Assembly (NCBI RefSeq): GCF_035083965.1
Contig: NC_089737.1
Coordinates: 13,009,029-13,073,028 of the forward strand
Length of the DNA: 64,000 nucleotides
From: Branchiostoma lanceolatum
Taxonomy: Eukaryota; Chordata; Leptocardii; Amphioxiformes; Branchiostomatidae
Direction of reading: 5' to 3'
The notes beneath the pieces are model-generated. The model was not told the origin of the DNA, searched no databases, and saw nothing but the letters and a program-made list of their open reading frames with translations. Of the stretch, positions 34,901-43,900 are shown piece by piece. Within the stretch, counting starts at the first letter, position 1. The number at the start of each line of letters is the position of its first letter. The position numbers and the translations under genes were made by a program.

Positions 34901-37900
34901 ATTAGCAAATATGTTATGTTTTTCAAATCCAAGGACCGAGAAATTGATCGGTGTGACCTAATCAAAGATTTATAGTATGCTACAAGGAATAAGCTGTGGA
35001 AGGCTTTGCTGGGCTTTACTGTGCTTCAAACCCCTTCATTTATGCTTACCTATACATTTCAGTGTGATATTCCTTTATGCTACTGTACAAGAGCACTTTA
35101 GCAGAACATATTGTATAAGGGCATGTTTCCATAATACATATTCGGACGATATCCCATCTATAGATAGTTTCTACATGTTGGAAATGTCGGAAAAGACATC
35201 GTAAGCATTAAGGGATCCAACCAATACCATAATGTTTTGTAACTATAGTAAAACAACAACTCAACATTGCAACTGAGGTAACATGCTGGTTGAGGGTTAA
35301 ACGGTGTCCAGTTGTTGCTGATTCAGCGTCTTGTGCATATAGAATACAATACACGGTATTCCATATGACTCGAGGTACCAGCCCAACCATGGGTAGGATG
35401 GCCCAATGATCATTAGCCAGAAGGCGATCTGACCCTTGGGAGGGCTGGAACTGAGGGTGATGCGGAATACACTGTGTTGTATTTTATTCATGTCATACCC
35501 ACCCGAGAAAAAACATGTTTCAATGCAAAATCCACCAGAAATTGAGAAAAGTTGGTGTCATCGAAAAAAAATTGTAACATCTGCACACTCCAACGACCGA
35601 ATCCTGGCGTACTCAAAATGCATTCTAAATATTCTAAGGATGCCCATGTGATAACCCAAAGTTATCATCGGTCCAGAACACCCGTATCAAACGTTTTTGT
35701 GGCCCAGGTATAACAAAAATAAGCGTAACGTTCTGCTGACATGCTCTGTACAAGCTACGATACACTCACAGCATTAACGTGACTTTGATTGCCGGTTGTT
35801 CTGCTTTCATTTCAAGCGTGTGTCTCTTCCCTGTAGATTGTAGTTATAGAGTCGCATCCCTTCGTCTATATAAAACCAGTGCAGTCGGATGGCTTGTGTA
35901 TGGAGCGTGCTGTGCCGTGTTATGCGCCTAACAATACAGTCTATGGTAAGGGTATTCTTCACTGATTTCTACGGCACTGCTCGTGGTAGAGACTCAACAT
36001 TGACCTCAACATTTTATTCATTTTATTTTGTAACTAGGGTGCCCAAAATCTAATCAGTTTGAGGTCTCACCAAGACCTGCTAACATACCTAATATGAAGA
36101 CATTCCATCCAGGCATCCTGTTAAAAAATCATGAAAAAGATTCAAAACACTTTTGGCTGTGGAAATAATTGAGTGTGTACATTCTCTGTCTAAGGCCGCA
36201 CCAATTTAATTTCTTGGTTAACGAATTTTAATTTTCCAAAAAAAAAATTTTAGAAAAAAATTTTTTATGAAACAGAAGGCTGGGCCAGCCTTCTGTTTTC
36301 ATGATTTTTTTTTCTAAATTTTTTTGTTGTTGAAAATAAAAATCCGTTAACCAAGAAATTAAATTGGTGTGGCCTAAGCTACATGTACCTACATGCCCAA
36401 ACTCATGAAAATCCACTGTTCCTAACATCTCCAAAATGACCCTGCAGTTCAAGAACAAGCAACAACCTACACAGGGTTACTAAGAAGAAATGGCCTGGCC
36501 ACTACTTCTGTTACGTGACTTTATGGAAAAGTAACTCAATGATCAAATGTGAAAGAGAGCCTGTGGCGTCCCCCGTCACATTTCAGGGATGAAAAGTAGT
36601 CGCAAAAGACAGGTGTTTACTAATGACACTCTCTTTGCTGCCAAGCACCATTACTAATACAAATCTGGTACCAAACAACTACCTTGGCATACTAATTAGT
36701 TCAAATGTATAGAAGGCCCCAATGCGGTGCAATACACGTGGGACACAGGAAGCCATTGCTGGTGTCGTGACCCACACAAATAATATACCCGTTTTAACAC
36801 CTGGTTGGGTGAGGATAGTCGTGTAACATGCCTTTCTCAACGGCACAACATCGTTGGCATCAGGGGATTCAAACCCCGGACCGCTGGGATCTGGGCTAAA
36901 AACACCATTATGCCACATGACCCCACGATAAACAAACAAGAAGCGGTTGACCTAGAGTCTCTACCACGAGGAGCGTTCGCTTGCGTAGATTTACTGATTC
37001 CTCTATCTGGTACTCTTTGCGTAGACAGTGACTATAGAAATGCACCCATTCATCTACGTGCTGGACGCCCAGCGTGATGGGTCATGCCGGGAGAAGCAGG
37101 TTCCCTGCCTGGTCCCCAATGCCACCAATTATGGTATGGACTTCTTCCATTCTCAAATTAAATAGGCTGCACCCCTGAGGTTTTGCCAAAAAATTTGTCT
37201 TGACCATGTGTGGGAACAAAATGCTGTACAATCTATTCTGGGCCTGAAAAGCTTACTATAGTATGCTACTGTTAATTGTACCCCAAAGTTCCCTGCCTGG
37301 TCTGCAATGACACCAATAATTATGGTATGGACTTCTTCCATTCTCAAATACAGTCAAAACTACCCAAGGAGACCACACAAACCTGCCCAAGAAGACCACT
37401 CAAGGGACGAATGAGATATGGTCTGTGTGGACAGGTGGTCACTATATAGACTGAGGATTCATAGTGCTAATGTGTCGATGGAAAAATTATAAAAGGGGCT
37501 GCCAAAAAGTGGTCACATTTGTCAGGTGGTCCTGATGTAGAGGTGGTCACTTGTACAGGTTTGACTGTATATCAATGGCCAGGTGGTCCTGATGTAGAGG
37601 TGGTCACTTGTACAGGTTTGACCGTAAAATAGGCTCCCCCCTGAGGTATTGCCAAAAATTATGTCTTGACCGAGTATGGAAAAAAACATTTGCTGTACAA
37701 CTTCTTCTGGCCCTTATGCAATTATAGATGCAATCCTCCATTTACAAGTAACACTGCACTACACGAAAAGGCTTCGGATCCTGGTGTGTCCAAACATGGA
37801 ACACAGAAATTGTCCTCCGGTCATGGCACATGTTGGTCCGGGACCTAAGATCCAAAAGAATCCAAGCGGATATTTTTTACGGAGCCATACTGCACTTACA

Positions 37901-40900
37901 CAACTCAGATATACTCGCATTAACCTGCAAATGCAAGTGAATGTCCCTTAGACAGCCTGCCCCAAAGGAAATGGATTACTTCTGAAGCAGTATTGTTTTG
38001 AAATTCATGAGTTGTGCACTTGGAAATGTTGAATTGAGGCATCGTGTTATTATATTACAATTCAACATTTCCAAGTTCACAGCCTATTAGATACAATACT
38101 GAAGTGATGTGGCTAAGTAATCCATTCCCCGGCAGGTTGAGGGACATCCATACATATTTGGTCTCAAGTTACTACTTGCATAATTATGCAGCTTAATACA
38201 GGTAAATTTGAGTTGTGTAAGACTTAGTACAATACAGCATCGTATCGGTTCGGGTACTGTTCCATGTCCATAATACATCAGGATCTGAGGCCATTTCATG
38301 CAGTGATGGTGAATGGTGAAAACCCTCAGTTAAACTCATATATGACCTTTTACAAGGGGTGATCAATAAGTCCTCGGCCTCACCCAGAAATATGGTCCAC
38401 AACTCAAATTTTGTGGCATAATTATGTAGTGTGACATCTTTTAGCAATATCCACCAGACTTCAAGTTATTGTGGCCAATACCTTTTAGTCGACGTCCATT
38501 TGAAAACCATTAGGTAAGTGACGAGAAAAACGAGGGCGCACTGTGGTTAGAGCTGTGTGGGTCAAGTTCTTCATGCCATGAATCGGCATAAAATCTTATT
38601 TCTGGGTGAGGCCGAGGACTTATTGAACACCCCTCGTGCATCGCCCTAAACCATGCATCAATGACGCTCTCTATGCAGGGAGTAATGCTGGAGAAATGCA
38701 GTGCTGCGAGGGGTTCTGTATCAACCTACTCAAGCGACTAGCCCAGCAGCTCAACTTCACGTACGACGTCCACCTGGTCAAGGACGGCAAGTTTGGAACA
38801 CAAGAGAGGGTAAAGCAGTGTACTGTAAAATAATCACTTTAATATAGCAGCAGGAAAATATGGCGGTTGGGGGGAAAAGGTGTACTAGTAGGTCACGGCA
38901 CTTGATTTTAACGGTTGGAACAAATATCACTGTCTTAAATGTTGGTGATCTGATATTTGCTATGATGAAATTTTAGTGGTTAACTAGTGACCGTTAAATT
39001 AGCTAAAATTATATTACAGTTGACAAATCAAGAATTACAGTACTTTGGGGACTGTCGTAATAGTTCCACCCTTATGCCCAGACATCCATTTCTTCTGATA
39101 CCTGTACTAGTATGTAATGTCCTTGATATGGAATTTTAATACATTTGTAGTGAACTTTGAATACTGTTCCCAGGGCTAACCCTTTGTAATAGCCTTCAGC
39201 TATTTGGGTAGCCCTGGCTGTATATACTTTTGTATGCAGTCAAAGAAATCAAATCAAAATCAAATCACTGTGTAGAACTGTTAGATGATACCTAGTGTAA
39301 AACTGTTGGAGGAGACCGGTAGAGGTCCCGGATGTTGTATGACCTAGAAACGAGATGTGTAGCTAGAGCTTAAGGTTGAGCCTTCACGTTCCATTCCGTA
39401 GTTAGAGTAACAGCCGTAGAGTACGTACAGTACAGTAGAGGATGAGGCCAAGTCCATTGTCACAACTATTATTATTTTTGTATGATTGTTAATTTTCTTT
39501 TTGTGTTATGGGAGAGAGTGAGTGAGTGAGTGATTGAGTGAGTGAGTGAGTGAGTGAGTGAGTGAGTGAGTGAGTGAGTGAGTGAGTGAGTGAGTGAGTG
39601 AGTGAGTGAGTACGTACTTTATTTTATGTAACGAAGGGCCCCTCTGTAAAGCAGTGTTAATCACTGAGCAGGCTACCCTGGGTTAACATGACAGAATAAG
39701 ATAAATAAATAAATAAATAAATAACTAAATAAATAAATAAATAAAAAGAACAATTGTATGATCTTCACCCAGGCAAATAACAGTAACAAGAAAGAGTGGA
39801 ATGGCATGATCGGGGAGCTGCTGAGAGGAGAGGCAGATCTGATCGTGGCACCCCTCACCATCAACAATGAGCGTGCCCAGTACATAGAGTTCTCTAAGCC
39901 TTTCAAGTACCAGGGCCTGACCATTCTGGTGAAAAAGGTGAGGTCCTTCTTTGTGGAGTTTATTTTCCTAACTTTGTACTAATACCTCATCTTAAACTTA
40001 ATTGGGGCTTTGTACCTACATTTATTGTTCAGCTGCATCCAAACATGTCTACCTCATACAATAACTTGAGCATACACTGCCCAATGACATCCTATATTGT
40101 CTCAATCATTCATGATATCAAACATAGAGCCTTACCATCTTACCAAACCTCCTGCAATGTTTATGATTACCATGACGTCATGGACAAAATCTAATTTGAT
40201 AACCTTTTAGCCTAGTAGGAGTCGAGAACTGGAAGCATGCTTTGTAAGGCTCAATATTCCATAGATGTGATTGTCATTGGTGTTACAAGCACTATAAATA
40301 AAACTTTCAAACCATTTTCATCCATCAGGAAACCCAGAAGAGCAGCCTGGACTCGTTCCTCCAGCCCTTCCCGAGCACCCTGTGGCTCACAAAAATGTTC
40401 ATTTGAGAAGCAAATAAAGCAAAGATTATCATTCAACAGTAATCTGCCATCATATATTATCATCACGAAGGTTATGCACTGTTTGCTTCTCAATATAATG
40501 TTTAGTTGCAAGCAGTGGCTGCCGTTTTTAACATAACAAAATTTAACAAGGTTTAATTTGATTAGCTGGTACATATTTAAGGATCAAGAGCTGCAAGCAT
40601 GATTTGTGAAGTTGTATATTCAATTCGTGTCAGAACTTTGATAAAAAGACTTTCATTCATTTTCAAACCATTTTGTTTTACTTTAGGAAACCCAGAAGAG
40701 CAGCCTGGACTCGTTCCTCCAGCCCTTCCAGAGCACCCTGTGGCTGCTGGTGGGCCTTTCTGTCCACGTTGTGGCGCTTATGCTGTACCTGCTGGACCGC
40801 TTCAGTCCTTTCGGACGTTTCAAGCTCAGTAACGATGAGGAGGAAGAGGACGCACTGAACCTGTCCAGTGCCATGTGGTTCTCATGGGGCGTGCTGCTCA

Positions 40901-43900
40901 ACAGTGGGATTGGAGAAGGTATGCCACTAGGGGTGGATACCAGTTTGGCTTAATAAGGTCCAAGTCCTATATTAGTTTAGGTCCAGAGATTTAGGTTCAG
41001 GTCTGGACCTGAACCTGGACCTGATCCTGTCTAGTTGATGTTTTGTTTTATTAGACCAATATTACGTATAGAGAATTGATACTGACACGCACGACTATAA
41101 AATTTTCTTGGTGAGAAGACTTTCAAGATAAACCAGTGTTTGATATTTGCATGTTACACTTATTTCAAATGCCTTTTTTTGTCAGAGGGGAGACTCAAAA
41201 CATTTTTTTATCAAACAAAATAGAAACCTATATTTATACTTTGTTCAGTTTTTTTTGGACTCAGGTTTTAGGCATACAGGTTTTTGGACTCGGTTCTTCG
41301 ATGTTATAAAGGTCCGAATCGGGTCCAGCGAACCGGTAGCCACCCCTACATATGTATATGCCACCAATGGTGGTCATTAGTGCCTTGCAAAATGCTATAG
41401 CACCAAAGCAACGTTTCACATTATTTGTGTGAACAAACAGAGTTCGCTAAATGCAATGTAAGTGTTTTACAAGTTTATGAGCAAACAAAAGGACTGAGTT
41501 TAACTAAGCACGTTGACTCTTTGACCAATAAGTGAATACAGGGTAAAACTATACACATTATATGTTGCAACAACATGTTCTTGTTCTTTGCCATGATTTC
41601 AGATGTTGCTTTCTTTAGGGTTAGGGGTCATCAGAGCCAACTGGAGGTCAAGTTCCGAAAATGAAACATCCTGCAGAAAAATGTCTACAGCTGCCATGCA
41701 TTAGTAATTGATGTCCATTGATGATTGATTGAGTTGTTGATCGATCTATCAATTCATTGATTGATTTTTCTACATGTCTACCACAGGAACCCCTCGCAGT
41801 TTCAGTGCCCGTGTGTTAGGCATGGTGTGGGCTGGGTTTGCCATGATCATTGTGGCCTCCTACACAGCCAACCTGGCCGCCTTCCTGGTGCTGGACAGAC
41901 CAGAGGCCAGCATCTCCGGCATCAATGATGCTAGGGTAAGTCAGGGCTAATTAATGTCTTAGAAGTAAAGGTTCTGGGTTCAAATCCCATAAGTAGACCC
42001 CAAGAGGCCAGCATCTCCGGCATCAATGATGCAAGGGTAAGTCAGGGCTAATTGATGACTTAGAAGTAAAGGTCCTGGGTTCGAATCCCAAAGGTTTGCA
42101 CAAAAATGCCCCTGCAGTTCCAGAACGAGATGCTAGGGGGCCCAAACCTGCACAATGTTGAAATGGCCCACTACTTCTGTTAGGTGTCTTTACGGAAAAG
42201 TATTAATCAATCAAATGTGAAAGATAGCCTGTGGCGTCCCCCGTCACATTTCAGGGATGAAAAGTAGCAAACGACCAGTGTATAAACTTTTTGTTAATTG
42301 TATGTTTGGAGTTTCTTTTTTCACAACCGGGTAAACTCACCTACTGACATTTCGGTGTCTGTCAGGGGTCCCCCGAAAGTGCGAAATGGAACGAAATGGA
42401 ACGAAATGGAACGAAATGGAACGAAATGGAACGAAATGGAACGAAATGGAACGAAATGGAACGAAATGGAACGAAATGGAACGAACTAAAACAACATATG
42501 TAACATTATGAAATGAAATACCAGTAGATAACGAAGTATAAGGAGTAGACTGGAACAGGAAACATTTTAGATACAGAAGTGAGTGGTAAATACATAATAT
42601 AACGTGTTTTATTTCTTGAATCTATGTAATAATATTAGATACAACATTTTTGTCGCGTTTGTGTGACTAGATTCTTCCTTGAAAATGGAAGCGCCGCTTG
42701 CAAAGATATCCGTCGCTCTTCCTTGTGTACCAACGATCTGCAAATGAACTGCTGCAAATAGCAGGGAAAACAAGCAAACGGAACTGAGTATCGAAGTTAG
42801 GACTAGATTATACAGTTGGTGGTAACAGTGCATCTCATAATTCACCAAGAGGGCATGAGGCAAGCGTTATTTTATTATCTATAAATCTCTCCCCCAAATG
42901 GAGCCCCGCATACAAATAAACCGGCATTGTTGCCAGCGCGACGGAACAGTGGGTGTGCTGCCGACAGGTTGAATCAAACCCCGACTTTCCATTTATTTAA
43001 ATACGGTTTTAGTCCATAACTGGTACGTAGCATATGCATATCTTTCCAATTGTTCGGCTTAAAGTCAGACCCCTGACCCCTGAATGGACCCCTCCGTTAA
43101 TGATATTTAAATGAAGCTCTGCGGCGCGTCACACATTTCACACATTTCACACTCCATTCAAACACGGACATTTATGCTTCCTTGTTCACGACAAAACAAA
43201 GGGAGGGTGTGAACGAGCAATGCATGTATTTCACGGTTCACACAACACGCAAACACGCTAGCTGTATACATAATAAGATTACGCTTGCCTCGTGCCCTCT
43301 TGGAGATGCAATATTACCATCAACTTCTGCAATACTATTTCCGTTTGCTTGTTTTCCCTGCTATTTGCAGCAGTTCATTTGCAGATCGTTGGTACACAAG
43401 CAAGAGAGGCGGATCTCTTTGCTCGCGGCGTCTCCATTTTCAGGGAAGAATCTAGCCACACAAACGCGACAAAAACGTTGTATTTAATATTATTTCATCA
43501 ATTCAAGAAATAAAACACGTTATATTATGTATTTACCACTCACTTCTGTATTTAAAATGCTTCCTGTTCCGGTCTACCCCTAATAATTCGCTATCTACTG
43601 GTATTTAATTTCATAATGTTACATATGTTGTTTTAGTTCGTTCCATTTCGTTCCATTTCGTTCCATTTCGTTCCATTTCGTTCCATTTCGTTCCATTTCG
43701 TTCCATTTCGTTCCATTTCGTTCCATTTCGTTCCATTTCGTTCCATTTCGTTCCATTTCGTTCCATTTCGTTCCATTTCGTTCCATTTCGCACTTTCGGG
43801 GGACCGTCTGTCAGACACCTTCTTCAGAGCTTCTGACTGGAGTAATGCTTCTCACCGCTCCAAACTCCAAATATCCTATGTTCTACCAACCTGATGAAAG

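Noticed and set aside
39508-39612. Regular GAGT repeats as a possible CRISPR or regulatory array
   Set aside because: A simple tetranucleotide microsatellite without spacers, in a eukaryotic intron.
42298-43818. Open frames with [10 protein letters not shown]-type repeats
   Set aside because: They read the 10-bp tandem arrays of the foldback element; the unit keeps several frames open by chance.
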